Positions 23,721 to 33,772 of a stretch of DNA of 64,000 nucleotides are shown here, piece by piece. Each line of letters begins with the position of its first letter. Position 1 is the first letter of the stretch. Made by a program: the position numbers and the translations under genes. The notes below the pieces were generated by a model. The model saw only the letters and a list, made by a program, of their open reading frames with translations, was not told the origin of the DNA and made no database searches. This DNA is from Stomorhina lunata (lineage: Eukaryota; Arthropoda; Insecta; Diptera; Rhiniidae): NCBI GenBank assembly GCA_933228675.1, contig OW121741.1:131763290-131827289 (forward strand), written 5' to 3'.

Positions 23721-25705
23721 TTTATGAATATCGTTTTCAGATCATAAAGGCTTTAAATTCTGGAAAAAACTTAGGTCTGAAGGTATGATCGGTGATATTA
23801 GTCATAATACTGCGATAAATGTTGAGGAGTTCAACCAACAATCGTTGCTTCCCCCTATAAATTATGATAATAATATTTTTTCTCTTTCTAATAACGGTGG
23901 ATTCACGTTTAGAAACGTTGACTCGTCACAGGTATTTGATGCGATGGTTAGTATAAAAACAAATTCAATTGGACCCGATGGTATACCGATTAAGTTTTTA
24001 AAAATCATATATCCATTTATTTCAACACAACTAACTTTTTTGTTAAACACAATAATTACTACTTCAACTTTTCCAAAATGTTGGAAAATTGGTAGAGTTG
24101 TGCCAATTCCTAAAATTAAGGCACCTCGTAATATTTCAGACTATAGGCCAATTACTGTTTTAAGCGCCACATCAAAAGTCCTCGAAGTATTGTTGAGAAA
24201 ACAAATGCAAGATTATCTTAACTGTAAGAATTTAATAAATCCTTTTCAGTCTGCTTTTAGGAAGGAGTATAATACTACTGGTTTAGTTTTGGACGTGACT
24301 GAAACTATAAGAAATAATTTTGATAAGTCATACAATTCTTTGCTTGTTATTCTTGATTTAAGTAAAGCGTTTGATTCTTTAAGTCATGAAATTTTGTATC
24401 AGAAGCTTTACAGAGACTTTATGTTTGACACATCTGCTTGTCGTTTAATCTGGTCCTATCTTTCAAATCGTTGTCAATTTGTTGAATTGGGGGGAATAAG
24501 ATCTTCTACTATATATATCTCAAGGGGAGTGCCTCAAGGATCTATTTTGGGGCCACTGCTATTCACAATATATATGAATGACTTATATAATGAGATAAAG
24601 TTTTGTAGGTGTTATACGTATGCTGATGATATTCAGCTTTTGGCTGATGATTGTGGTAATGGGATATATTTTTTAGAAAACAATATAAATAATGACTTAC
24701 AACGTGTAGCACTATGGTGTCAATTAAATTATATGAGCTTGAATTCATCAAAATCTAAAGCGATGTATTTTTCCCACAATTCGATCATGCCTAATATATT
24801 AATAAATAATGAAACTATATCATATGTTTCCCACTATAAAACGTTAGGTATTTATATAGATAACAAATTAGATTTTACTTTTCATATAAATTCTATAATT
24901 TCCAAAATTTCATTTGTTTTAAAAAAGCTTTATTGTCTTGGTTTCTATCTGCCACTAAAAGTTAAAAAGAGACTTTCACTGTCACTATGTCTACCGATCT
25001 TTCTGTATGGTGTCGAAATTTTTTCTGGCACATCACAACAAAATATGACAAAATTACGAGTGTGTTTCAATCGTGTTATACGATATATTTGCAATCTTAG
25101 TTATAGGGAACATATTTCTGGACATGTCATAAATATACTAGGTTCCGATTTTCAAAGTTTCATAAACCAACGTTTGTTACTTCAATTTTTTAAAATTATG
25201 AAATATGGCAGACCTCCGTACCTGGTGGAAAAGTTTAGTCTTGGAGGGTCTTCTAGAACTAATACACTTATTTGCCCTAGGCACTCTACACTCTATATGT
25301 CCAGATCATTTGTTGTAAAAGTTTCTCGAATTTGGAATCAATATATACCGTATGAGTTACGAAATTTTAGTAAATCAGTCACAGAATTCAAAAATATTAT
25401 AAGACATCATTTATAAATTACTAATGTGCTATTACATAGCATTAGGCAGAGATTCGTAGCGTGTTCAGTTTAGTGCCTGACAGTGATATTTGTGCAAAAG
25501 AGGGGGGTTAATTATAATTAATTAATATTATTGAAAAGTTGTTGTTATATATATCTCTATAACAATTTTAAATTATAAGATATTTTTTATTATTTTCGAA
25601 TTATTCTTTAGCTATAATATTTCTAGATTAATTAGGCCTACGGGCTTGTAATCAAATGAATTCAAATAAATAAATAAATAAATAAATAAAAGTAAATAAA
25701 TAAAA
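23721..25705 (+). mobile_element. 5'-truncated non-LTR retrotransposon
   Basis: It retains the reverse transcriptase part and a 3' UTR that ends in repeated TAAA/AAATAAAT units (about 25665-25705). The endonuclease half is missing, the usual result of incomplete target-primed reverse transcription. It sits within the GATC-rich degenerate repeat. No clear target duplication was identified. Confidence 0.8.
23728..25416 (+). CDS. Non-LTR reverse transcriptase, 5' truncated but open
   Basis: The frame is open from just after a TGA at 23725-23727; the first internal ATG is at 23785, giving 543 residues. Upstream of it the same frame reads GFKFWKKLRSEG, part of the linker before the RT domain, so the ATG is not a natural start. 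RT motifs appear in order: NSIGPDGIP, ISDYRPITVLS, VILDLSKAFDSLSHE, RGVPQGSILGPLLF and YADDIQLLAD (catalytic Asp pair). The C-terminal region with SSRTNTLICPRHST and a WNQ.IP motif is typical of the Jockey/CR1-type group; exact clade is not certain. There is no EN, RNase H or first ORF. It is uninterrupted, so the insertion is fairly young, but it should be immobile by itself. Confidence 0.88.
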   Translation: MSFSDHKGFKFWKKLRSEGMIGDISHNTAINVEEFNQQSLLPPINYDNNIFSLSNNGGFTFRNVDSSQVFDAMVSIKTNSIGPDGIPIKFLKIIYPFISTQLTFLLNTIITTSTFPKCWKIGRVVPIPKIKAPRNISDYRPITVLSATSKVLEVLLRKQMQDYLNCKNLINPFQSAFRKEYNTTGLVLDVTETIRNNFDKSYNSLLVILDLSKAFDSLSHEILYQKLYRDFMFDTSACRLIWSYLSNRCQFVELGGIRSSTIYISRGVPQGSILGPLLFTIYMNDLYNEIKFCRCYTYADDIQLLADDCGNGIYFLENNINNDLQRVALWCQLNYMSLNSSKSKAMYFSHNSIMPNILINNETISYVSHYKTLGIYIDNKLDFTFHINSIISKISFVLKKLYCLGFYLPLKVKKRLSLSLCLPIFLYGVEIFSGTSQQNMTKLRVCFNRVIRYICNLSYREHISGHVINILGSDFQSFINQRLLLQFFKIMKYGRPPYLVEKFSLGGSSRTNTLICPRHSTLYMSRSFVVKVSRIWNQYIPYELRNFSKSVTEFKNIIRHHL

Positions 25706-25719
25706 TCTATAATCGCTTT

Positions 25720-25975
25720 GAAATTTTACGATTGATAAAATTATGTTTATAACTGCCGATGAATGTCTTGGTTCTTCTGACCGTTACTTTTTAAAAATTT
25801 GAAGACCTCAATAATTCAAACTTAGTTCGAAGTTGCGTTTTAAATTCTTATGATCATTTAGAGATCTTATAATCAATTTAAAATCTTTTGATTGGTTATT
25901 GATTTTTAGATCGTTATGATTTTTTATTGATCCTATGATATTTTAGAGATCTTATGATCTAGAAGACAATTTGTT
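25720..25975. repeat. Degenerate GATC repeat block, right part
   Basis: GAGATCTTATAATC and GAGATCTTATGATC motifs continue the block broken by the LINE insertion. Confidence 0.55.
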
Positions 25976-26863
25976 AATTCACGGAAACTGAAAATTTAAT
26001 AGACGATGTTCGTGACAAACGAAGTGCAGATATAGGGTCTAATCACTATTTTCACTAAGTCTGAAAATAGAAGTCTTTAAACGGTCTACAAGAGCTATTT
26101 TTTTACCTGGAGGCACTTATATAACCACTATTAAAAATAAAGCATCATTTAACAAACTTCGTTAAAACAATCTGGTCTATTGAAAAAGCCGCAAAGTCGA
26201 AGAAAGCACACACATGACAAACTATAGTCAGGATGAGTACCAAAACTTGGGATACTACTGAAAAATGTAGTGAAGCAAATCAATGACAAGACATAGCCAA
26301 AACAAAAAATGAAAACCTATATAAATCTCGAACATACAATAGATCAAAAGTAACAATTTCAGATTCCAGATGCTGAACATCATCAAGAGAAATTGCGAAG
26401 AGAAAACACTATTAAACTCGTCCTACTATGGATAGGTAAGGACACATCGTAACAACAATAGACGACTAACTTCAGCTTTTCAAGGAATATCTGTAGCAAA
26501 TATCACCTCTAGTTGTTTTAGATATTCCAGGTGATCATGTAACATACACGGAATATAATGATTATTTCATTACCACACCATGTCTTGAGGCTCTGTTTAT
26601 TAGCTATAAAGAGTAGGAAATTCCTAGGATCCGACAACATATTGGCAATTTTAAAAGCTTGTTTTAGAAACGCTACCAAATTTGTATTCCTGTTCTTCAC
26701 AAAAATATGAAGAATGGATAGAGAAATTTGACAATATAAATAGAGCCTGTATCTGGAATGCACTAAGGCAAAGTTGATTAGGCTAATAAAATCACAATAC
26801 AATGGTTTTCGTTGCAAAGTTAAATTCAATTTCCGGAGATGGCCAATGTTGACTCATTTTAAA
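25976..26863. other. Unassigned sequence before the BEL element
   Basis: No recognisable gene or repeat. Small frames on both strands lack domains. Confidence 0.4.
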
Positions 26864-26868
26864 CTTAC

Positions 26869-27295
26869 TGTTGGGGTGAAGAGCTGGTTGGGAAAACAAA
26901 ACTCGATAAGTAAATCTCTGAGCTGGATAACTATGGAACTTTCAAGTTGTCGCTCACAAAGATACAAACCCAGCGTACAATATGAAAGGAGAACGAAAAT
27001 AAGAACACAAATTGTATTAGGATTAGGAATTTTGGAATCAATGGATTTATTGTTACCTTTGCTGTTGGCTGTTAGTAAAAGAAGAAGGATTAATTCTTAG
27101 GGCCAAAACGGAAGCTACATATTAGACGTTTTGGACCAGTTGACAGCTGAAATTAGGCCTTATTGAAGAGGGAGATAGCATGATTTTTAGAACATTTACA
27201 ACAATCAGCTTTAATATATATCAAGAGCAGATAGGGTGTATCTGCTCAACACAATATTAATGCTGAAGGCAAGATAGGGCCTTTTGGCATTAACA
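26869..27295 (-). repeat. BEL 3' LTR
   Basis: 427 bp, minus-strand start TGTTAATGCC and end CACCCCAACA. It is identical by eye to the copy at 40500-40926. Confidence 0.95.
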
Positions 27296-27330
27296 TTGCC
27301 GCCCGCCTTGCAGGATATATGCAATGAATA
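27296..27330 (-). promoter_or_regulatory. Probable polypurine tract of the BEL element
   Basis: On the minus strand AAGGCGGGCGGCAAT directly precedes the 3' LTR. A G/A-rich run here is where plus-strand DNA synthesis would be primed. Called by position and composition. Confidence 0.6.
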
Positions 27331-27535
27331 ATGGAAGAATCAAGCTGCTCCCGTCTAAGATGTTGCTTCTGTAAGGAAAAGACAAAGGATTTCAATAATT
27401 TTGAACAACATGAAATTCAGTTTAATACAATTCAATTAAGTTTTAAAATTATAAATAATGTAATACAATAAGAAAATAGGAATAGGAAAAAATACGTTTG
27501 CATTTGCTTCAGCCTAAAGTGCATTTGAAAAATAG

Positions 27536-28489
27536 TTAAAGAGTTGCAGGACCGTAAATGATCCAGCCGAATACAGTACTTTGGGCTGTCGGAAAACCGG
27601 TTCTAGATATGACACCTTCGGAGATGACCTTCGGATAGAGGTCGACCCCGATTATAATATCTATTGGGGCGGATTCATAGAATTTTAAGTCCGCGATAAA
27701 CAAGTCCTTAAAATTCTTTTTATAGGACTCCGGAAGCGACTGCGCAGGAGTTCGCATTGCAATTCTGTTGTCAACCCGGAACGTTCCTTCTATTTTTGAT
27801 GTGGCGTCAAACCGAGATTTTAGAACAAGTGGACAGACCGTTTCATCATTCAAAGTATATGTTGTTAACCCAAGTTTATCAATTAGGCCTTTTGCCACTC
27901 GACTGACTACCGAACCCGAGTCTAACAATGCACGGGCATGTGCGGTTTTTGACCCGATCTTAACCAGAACGGTCGGCAACAAAACAGTGGTATTCTGACG
28001 TAGAATAGTAGTCCAGGTAGCCGCTTTAGATGTGGAGGTCGACGAATGTGTTGCGGATTGACGGTTTTTACTTAACTCCTTCTGTGCAGATCGCTGTTTG
28101 GAAGTCGAAGAGCGTCGTCTTGATGTTCGGGAGGATGTCGAAGCTTCAGGGGTTGGAGATCTAGAAGAAGATCTAGAAGGAATCAGATCCTTTACCAAAC
28201 GAGGGTTGACATGGAGTAACGTGTGATGAAATTTCCGACAATGTTTACACCCGTGTTTTGAGAAGCAAGTTCCCTGCGAATGATCGTGCGCTAAACAATT
28301 TGAACAATATTTGTGTTTTCGAACAACGCTGATACGATCTGCCATGTTCATCGCAAGGAACTTGCGACATGTACGTAGTGGATGAGGTCGCTTGCATATG
28401 CGGCAGGGATAAGCGTTATATTTGCTGATAAATCCCTTAGATGAGTTTTGTGACTTTTTGGGCATGATGAAGCTGAAAAGAAGATACAT
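27536..28489 (-). CDS. BEL second ORF: zinc knuckles plus retropepsin-like domain
   Basis: Open frame of 317 codons downstream of pol. Residues about 30-93 carry Cys/His clusters (CRICKRPHPLRTC, CSNCLAHDHSQGTC, CKHCRKFHHTLLH) like the zinc knuckles in this element's Gag. A Ser/Arg/Thr-rich basic linker follows. Residues about 185-317 repeat the Pao-type aspartic protease fold: ARALLDSGS with catalytic Asp-Ser-Gly, IIIGVDLYPKVI, and a terminal FGWIIYGPATL, matching DSGSEGTFIS, IGGDLFPSII and FGWILTGPV in Gag-Pol. It ends where the protease module ends. It sits where env-like genes lie in some LTR elements but has no signal peptide or membrane segment. A strong acceptor (TTCTTTTCAG, AG at 28474-28473) lies eight bases before the Met at 28465 (MPKKSQ), so translation from a spliced RNA starting at 28465 (309 residues) is likely. 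Confidence 0.85.
   Translation of the reverse strand: MYLLFSFIMPKKSQNSSKGFISKYNAYPCRICKRPHPLRTCRKFLAMNMADRISVVRKHKYCSNCLAHDHSQGTCFSKHGCKHCRKFHHTLLHVNPRLVKDLIPSRSSSRSPTPEASTSSRTSRRRSSTSKQRSAQKELSKNRQSATHSSTSTSKAATWTTILRQNTTVLLPTVLVKIGSKTAHARALLDSGSVVSRVAKGLIDKLGLTTYTLNDETVCPLVLKSRFDATSKIEGTFRVDNRIAMRTPAQSLPESYKKNFKDLFIADLKFYESAPIDIIIGVDLYPKVISEGVISRTGFPTAQSTVFGWIIYGPATL
28473..28486 (-). promoter_or_regulatory. Predicted splice acceptor for the BEL second ORF
   Basis: Minus-strand pyrimidine tract and AG (ATCTTCTTTTCAG) immediately before CTTCATCATGCCC. Position fits a spliced subgenomic message for ORF2. The donor, expected in the leader, was not located. Confidence 0.5.
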
Positions 28490-28519
28490 ATGAAACAGAA
28501 AGAAATTTGCAAACGCTAT

Positions 28520-31500
28520 TTAGGAATTGTTAGGAAGAATTATCAATTTGACTATGGGCCTAACTATTGACCCACGCTGCGTAAGAACTTCGGCTACCCG
28601 TGCGCGATCATCGGTACCCGTAAAGATTTTGGTTACTCTACCGAGGCGCCAAGAATTCGGAGGGAGATTTTCGTCCTTGATCACTACCAGCGCCCCTGGA
28701 TTAACATTAATTTCCGGTCTTTGCCATTTAACTCTTTTTCCCATCTCCTTTAAGTACTCATTTTTCCATCTGGAGCAGAAGTTTTGATGAATTGCTTGAA
28801 GTCTTTGCCACCGATTTGTGACAGAAATAGGAGAAGTACTTATTTGAGGATCAATCGGTGCAAGAATTGGAGTTCCGATGAGAAAATGTCCTGGAGTGAG
28901 TGCGCAGAGATCAGAAGGCTCAGTCGAAATAGGCGAAATAGGTCTGGAGTTCAAACAGGATTCAATCTTCGAAAGTAGTGTGGAAAACTCTTCGAATGTG
29001 TATTTGTGGCAACCGGATATCTTACGGAAATGCGCTTTGAAACTCTTTACCCCAGCTTCCCATAATCCACCCATATGTGGAGCTCCCGCGGGGATAAAGT
29101 GCCACGAAATGTTTTGATGTGCGTAATTGGACAGTATACGCTGCTGCGAAGTTTGAATAAACTCTTTAGCCAGAACTTTTGATGCTCCCACGAATGTAGT
29201 CCCATTATCGGAATGGAGGTGAAGAGGACAACCGCGTCGTGAGACAAATCGGCTAAAGGCTGCTAGGAATGCAGGTGTGGATAAATCAGAAGTGGCTTCC
29301 AAATGTATAGCCTTCGTGGAAAAGCACACAAAGACACAAACGTATCCCTTTGAAATGCGACAGGCTCGTCCAGAGTAACTTTTGATGTCAAAAGGGCCAG
29401 CGAAGTCTAAGCCTGTGTGAGTGAAAGGCCGGGAAATTTCGGTGCGCTCGCTCGGCAAAGCTGCCATCATCTGCCTTTGGCATCTCTTTTTGTAAATTAC
29501 ACATATTTTACATTTTCCTATCGTTGTTTTAATAAGATTTTTGGCCTTGGGGATCCAATATTGAGTCCGGAGAAGCCGCAATACCAACTGGTTTCCTCCA
29601 TGAAGGCTTATCTCGTGGATAAATTTGACTAGGATCCGTGCAAAGTGGCTATTGTAGGGAATAATGATCGGATGCTTTTCATTATAGGAAAGGTCAGGCG
29701 AGGATTCAAGCCGACCACAAGAACGCATTATTCCTTCTGGATCAACAAATGGATTTAAGCTCAAGAGACTGCTGGACTTGGAAATTTCATGTCTAGAATA
29801 GAGAGCTTTGTATTCTATTGGATAACTCGCCTTTTGACTAACCGAAATGAGCTGATCTCGGACGAACTTAATTTCTGAACTAGTGAGCGAAAGGGAATTC
29901 CTGTAGAAGTTTGGACGAAATCTTGGATTTGTTCTTAAGAAAAACCTGTAGACATAGGCCATGACTCTCAAAGCCCTTGAAAGCGATGAAAAACGTTCTA
30001 TTAGGTCTTCAAAGTTATTAAAGTACGAAAAATGTACTCTCACGGATTTGGTTTCAAGATCAGTAGCTGGAAACGTGGAATTGTTGGATTTTGGCCAGTC
30101 TGATTTTTCGGATTTGAGCCAATGAGGTCCAAACCACCAAAGATCATTATCCGAAAGATCCTGTGGACTTACACCTCGACTTGCTAGGTCAGCTGGATTA
30201 GACTCGGAGTTCACATGCCGCCATTGGGAATACTCAATCACTTGACTGATCTTGGATACCCGATTCGCTACAAAAGTGAGCCAGCTACAAGCGGGTTTCG
30301 CCAACCATGAGAGCACAATTGTAGAATCCGTCCAGCAATAATAGGAATATTTTTGTAAATCTAGCCGTGGAAGTAGGCTATCAACCATTTCGGCCAATAA
30401 AACTGCTCCGCAAAGTTCTAATCGTGGAATAGAAATCGTTTTGATAGGAGCTACCTTAGTCTTGGATGTGACTAGATAGGTAGAAATCGAATTTGAATCT
30501 GCTATTCGGATATATAATGCCGCTGCGTATGCTTTTTCGGACGCATCGCAAAATCCATGGAATTGGACGTCGGCATTTGGACAATAACCAATCCATCGAG
30601 GAACCCGAATGGTATTGATAACGGAGTAGTGTGACTGGAAGGATTTCCATTGAGAAAGAGTATCTGGAGACAGGACTTCATCCCATCCAGTACCGTTCAT
30701 CCAAATTTTCTGCATAATGATTTTTGCTTGGATTATACATGGGGCTAACCAACCTGCTGGATCGAAAAGTTTAGCGATTTGGGATAAGACTTCCCTCTTT
30801 GTGAAATTTCCCTGATTTGCAAATGGACTTGCTACAAAGTAAAAGTCATCACCACGCGCGTTCCACCGGATACCCAAGGTTTTTGTGGAACTACTATCTT
30901 CAAACTGGAGAAAGTCTTCGCGAAGCAGATGGTCTGGTGGTATGTCGCTTAAAATGTCTCTGGAGTTCGATGTCCACTTTCTCAAAGAAAATCCTGCGGA
31001 TTGTAACGCCTGGAACAATTCTTTTCTAGCTTTGATGGAATCCTGTATAGTATGAGCTCCTGCTAGGACATCATCGACGTACATGGCATTTCTAAGTATT
31101 GAACTAGCTATTGGATAAAGGGCTTGAACATCATCCGCCAATTGAAGTAAAGTCCGAATAGCAAGATACGGCGCACTATTGACTCCGAATGTGACAGTTT
31201 TCAACTCGTAATCGCAAATTGGACCATTTGGATTACTTCTAAACAAGATTCGTTGATAAGGAGTATGACTTTCATTAACTAAAATCTGCCTATACATCTT
31301 TTGGATGTCTGCATTGAAAACATATTGAAAAAAACGCCATTTCAAAATAAGGAGAGTTAAGTCATTCTGCAGAACAGGGCCTATATGGAGTAACGAGTTC
31401 AGGCTTTGTCCATTGGATGATGGAGTAGAAGCGTTGAACACCACACGAACTTTGGTTGTCAAACTTTCTGGTTTGATTACCGCATGGTGTGGCAGATAAT

Positions 31501-33772
31501 AAACATTTGGACTTTCCGAGAGGTTTGACGATTGAATTCGCTTCATATGACCAAGGTCTTCATACTCCTGAACCACCTGGTCGTATTCGATTTTGAAGCT
31601 TGGAGTTCGTATCAATCTAGCCTCGTTTCGGAAGAATTGTGCCATGGCACTTGTCCTAGAATGACCTAAGTGTAGTGAGTTTGGAAATTCTTCCTTAAAT
31701 GGAAGTGAAACTATGTATCTTCCATCTGAATTCCGCTTGGTTGTCCTACGATACAAGTCCTCACAGTACTGATCGGATGGAGACATGAAGTTCTTCCTTG
31801 GAAGATTCTCCACCTCCCAAAAACGAGAAATTTCCTTATCCAAGGAAATTTCGCAGAAATATGAAGTTACCTTGGGACCAGAACTTGAGAAATTGGAGAC
31901 TGGACCAGTAAGAATCCATCCGAAGATGGTTTCTTGCGCTATTAAGGACTGACATATGTTATGCTTTATCCCGGAGCAGATAATAGAAGGGAAAAGGTCG
32001 CCGCCAATTAGCATATCGATCTTCGAACTAATGAAAAACTTAGGATCAGCCAATGGAACATCAGGAAGATTTGTAAAGTCGAAATCCGAAATTGCTTGCG
32101 AAGGCAAGCTATTTGATAAATGTGGAACCACAAGTGCCGTGACAGGAATGGAAATCTCACTGTCTAATTGGGAGCCCAATACAAAGGAGCATTGGTTGTG
32201 CACCTTTGCAGAGACGGTATTATTCAATCCTGAAATTTGAACGCTAGTAGGTTTGGAAGGAAGATTAAGACGATTGAACATACGCTCTGAAATAAAAGTG
32301 CCTTCGGAGCCTGAATCAATTAGGGCGCGAGCCTGGTATCTTATACCCAAATGGCATATATTTACCCAGGCTGTTCCTAACAAAACTCCTCTAGAACTGG
32401 AGGCGAAACAAGACTGCACACTGTCTGGATTTGATGTATTTGTGGACTGTATTTTGCTACGAGTAATTGGGCCAGTGTATGGAGTCGAATCGGCATTTAG
32501 ATTGGAAGCTTGGCTCGTACTAGGCTCTTGTGAAGTGTTTGAATTAGCAACATCTTTATGCAAAAGAGTGTTGTGTCTTTTTTGGCATTTGAAGCATGTA
32601 TTCTTGCTAGTGCAATTTCTCATACTGTGGGTTTTCGAAAAACAATTAAGACACAGATTCTGCCTTTTAACTTCGTTGAAACGATGTTGATGATCCATTT
32701 TTAGGAATTTAGGACACTTGCGGATTATATGGTTTTCTTTGGGACATAATTGACACTGTGGAACCGAAACATTTGTTTGGAAACTATTGACTCTTGGTTT
32801 TGAATTTTGAACTGGAGCATTTTTCGACTTCGTTTCGTTATTTTTATTCGTACCCCGAATCTCGGAAACGGATTCTAAGGTTCTATAACGATTGGTCAGA
32901 AACTCGCTTAGTTCTGACCACTTGGGAATGGAAGTCTTATCTTTTAATTCTTGCTCCCACAATGTCAATGTAGTCTCGGGAAGTTTGTTCGTACATATGA
33001 AAACGAAGATCGGATCCCAACTTGATACGTCAATGCCATAAAGTTTAAGGATTGAGATACATGAGTTAATATCTCTCTGAATCTGTTTTATTAACTTTCC
33101 TGATTCGGAATGAATGGTCTGGATGTTGAAGAGAATCTTCAATTGGCCATTCACCAGGACTCTTCGGTTTTCATATCGAACGCACAAGTCCCTCCAAGCC
33201 ATATCGAAACCTTCGTTAGTAAGTGGACTTTTCTTTACTATCTCCCTGGCCTCGCCTTTTGTCTTCTGTGTGAGATAAAACAATTTCTCGACATTACTGG
33301 CTTTGGAGTTTGACACTACCGCTGTGAACATATCGCGGAATGTGGGCCAGGTAGCATAACTACCATAAAAGGTATCGATTTCGATTGGAGGCAAGTGTAA
33401 ACTGCGAGAGGAAGCTTGATTGGAGACACCGAGATCCCTGGACGTACTTGGCTCCAGAATGGGAGCGCGAGGTACTCGAAAAGAGTCGGAAATTTCTGAC
33501 AATTTTGTCAAGCAATTACAGTACGTAATATAAGTACTCTTGTACTTAAATTTGAATGACTCTATGTCTATAGGATCTTCATTATCAGCTTCCTTTTCGG
33601 CTTCAAGAATGAATTTATCGTAGGCAACCTTAACTTGACACCAGTTGGACTTAAGCTCCGAACGATGCACTTCAATAGTATGCAGCGATGTCACCGGAAA
33701 CTGGTTATCGTTAAGGTCCGCCTCGAATTCTACAATACCGTCCGCTAAACGGATGAAATTGTCCAACGACAT
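28520..33772 (-). CDS. BEL/Pao Gag-Pol polyprotein, intact 1750 codons
   Basis: One uninterrupted frame with all BEL/Pao domains in order. Residues about 1-330 are Gag with the DUF1759-type capsid region (LPPIEIDTFYGSYATWPTF near 127). Zinc knuckles follow at about 339-405. An aspartic protease has LIDSGSEGTF (Asp near 485). Reverse transcriptase shows FNADIQKMYRQ and YVDD (near 899). RNase H has GFCDASEKAYAAALY (about 1075) and CWTDSTIVLSWL. An HHCC zinc finger lies before the integrase core, with GLDFAGPF, HSDNGTTF and GGLWEAGVKS giving D-D-E (about 1455, 1521, 1570). A C-terminal DUF5641-type domain follows. No stop, frameshift or missing catalytic residue was found. Gag and Pol are fused without frameshift, as in many BEL elements. 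The start ATG at 33772 is the first in frame after the leader. Confidence 0.95.
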   Translation of the reverse strand: MSLDNFIRLADGIVEFEADLNDNQFPVTSLHTIEVHRSELKSNWCQVKVAYDKFILEAEKEADNEDPIDIESFKFKYKSTYITYCNCLTKLSEISDSFRVPRAPILEPSTSRDLGVSNQASSRSLHLPPIEIDTFYGSYATWPTFRDMFTAVVSNSKASNVEKLFYLTQKTKGEAREIVKKSPLTNEGFDMAWRDLCVRYENRRVLVNGQLKILFNIQTIHSESGKLIKQIQRDINSCISILKLYGIDVSSWDPIFVFICTNKLPETTLTLWEQELKDKTSIPKWSELSEFLTNRYRTLESVSEIRGTNKNNETKSKNAPVQNSKPRVNSFQTNVSVPQCQLCPKENHIIRKCPKFLKMDHQHRFNEVKRQNLCLNCFSKTHSMRNCTSKNTCFKCQKRHNTLLHKDVANSNTSQEPSTSQASNLNADSTPYTGPITRSKIQSTNTSNPDSVQSCFASSSRGVLLGTAWVNICHLGIRYQARALIDSGSEGTFISERMFNRLNLPSKPTSVQISGLNNTVSAKVHNQCSFVLGSQLDSEISIPVTALVVPHLSNSLPSQAISDFDFTNLPDVPLADPKFFISSKIDMLIGGDLFPSIICSGIKHNICQSLIAQETIFGWILTGPVSNFSSSGPKVTSYFCEISLDKEISRFWEVENLPRKNFMSPSDQYCEDLYRRTTKRNSDGRYIVSLPFKEEFPNSLHLGHSRTSAMAQFFRNEARLIRTPSFKIEYDQVVQEYEDLGHMKRIQSSNLSESPNVYYLPHHAVIKPESLTTKVRVVFNASTPSSNGQSLNSLLHIGPVLQNDLTLLILKWRFFQYVFNADIQKMYRQILVNESHTPYQRILFRSNPNGPICDYELKTVTFGVNSAPYLAIRTLLQLADDVQALYPIASSILRNAMYVDDVLAGAHTIQDSIKARKELFQALQSAGFSLRKWTSNSRDILSDIPPDHLLREDFLQFEDSSSTKTLGIRWNARGDDFYFVASPFANQGNFTKREVLSQIAKLFDPAGWLAPCIIQAKIIMQKIWMNGTGWDEVLSPDTLSQWKSFQSHYSVINTIRVPRWIGYCPNADVQFHGFCDASEKAYAAALYIRIADSNSISTYLVTSKTKVAPIKTISIPRLELCGAVLLAEMVDSLLPRLDLQKYSYYCWTDSTIVLSWLAKPACSWLTFVANRVSKISQVIEYSQWRHVNSESNPADLASRGVSPQDLSDNDLWWFGPHWLKSEKSDWPKSNNSTFPATDLETKSVRVHFSYFNNFEDLIERFSSLSRALRVMAYVYRFFLRTNPRFRPNFYRNSLSLTSSEIKFVRDQLISVSQKASYPIEYKALYSRHEISKSSSLLSLNPFVDPEGIMRSCGRLESSPDLSYNEKHPIIIPYNSHFARILVKFIHEISLHGGNQLVLRLLRTQYWIPKAKNLIKTTIGKCKICVIYKKRCQRQMMAALPSERTEISRPFTHTGLDFAGPFDIKSYSGRACRISKGYVCVFVCFSTKAIHLEATSDLSTPAFLAAFSRFVSRRGCPLHLHSDNGTTFVGASKVLAKEFIQTSQQRILSNYAHQNISWHFIPAGAPHMGGLWEAGVKSFKAHFRKISGCHKYTFEEFSTLLSKIESCLNSRPISPISTEPSDLCALTPGHFLIGTPILAPIDPQISTSPISVTNRWQRLQAIHQNFCSRWKNEYLKEMGKRVKWQRPEINVNPGALVVIKDENLPPNSWRLGRVTKIFTGTDDRARVAEVLTQRGSIVRPIVKLIILPNNS

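Noticed and set aside
26774..27100. 108-residue frame over the BEL 3' LTR
   Set aside because: It reads through the LTR antisense; the same frame recurs in the other LTR because the LTRs are identical.
28527..33313. Plus-strand frames within the BEL pol region
   Set aside because: Antisense shadows of the Gag-Pol frame with no domains.
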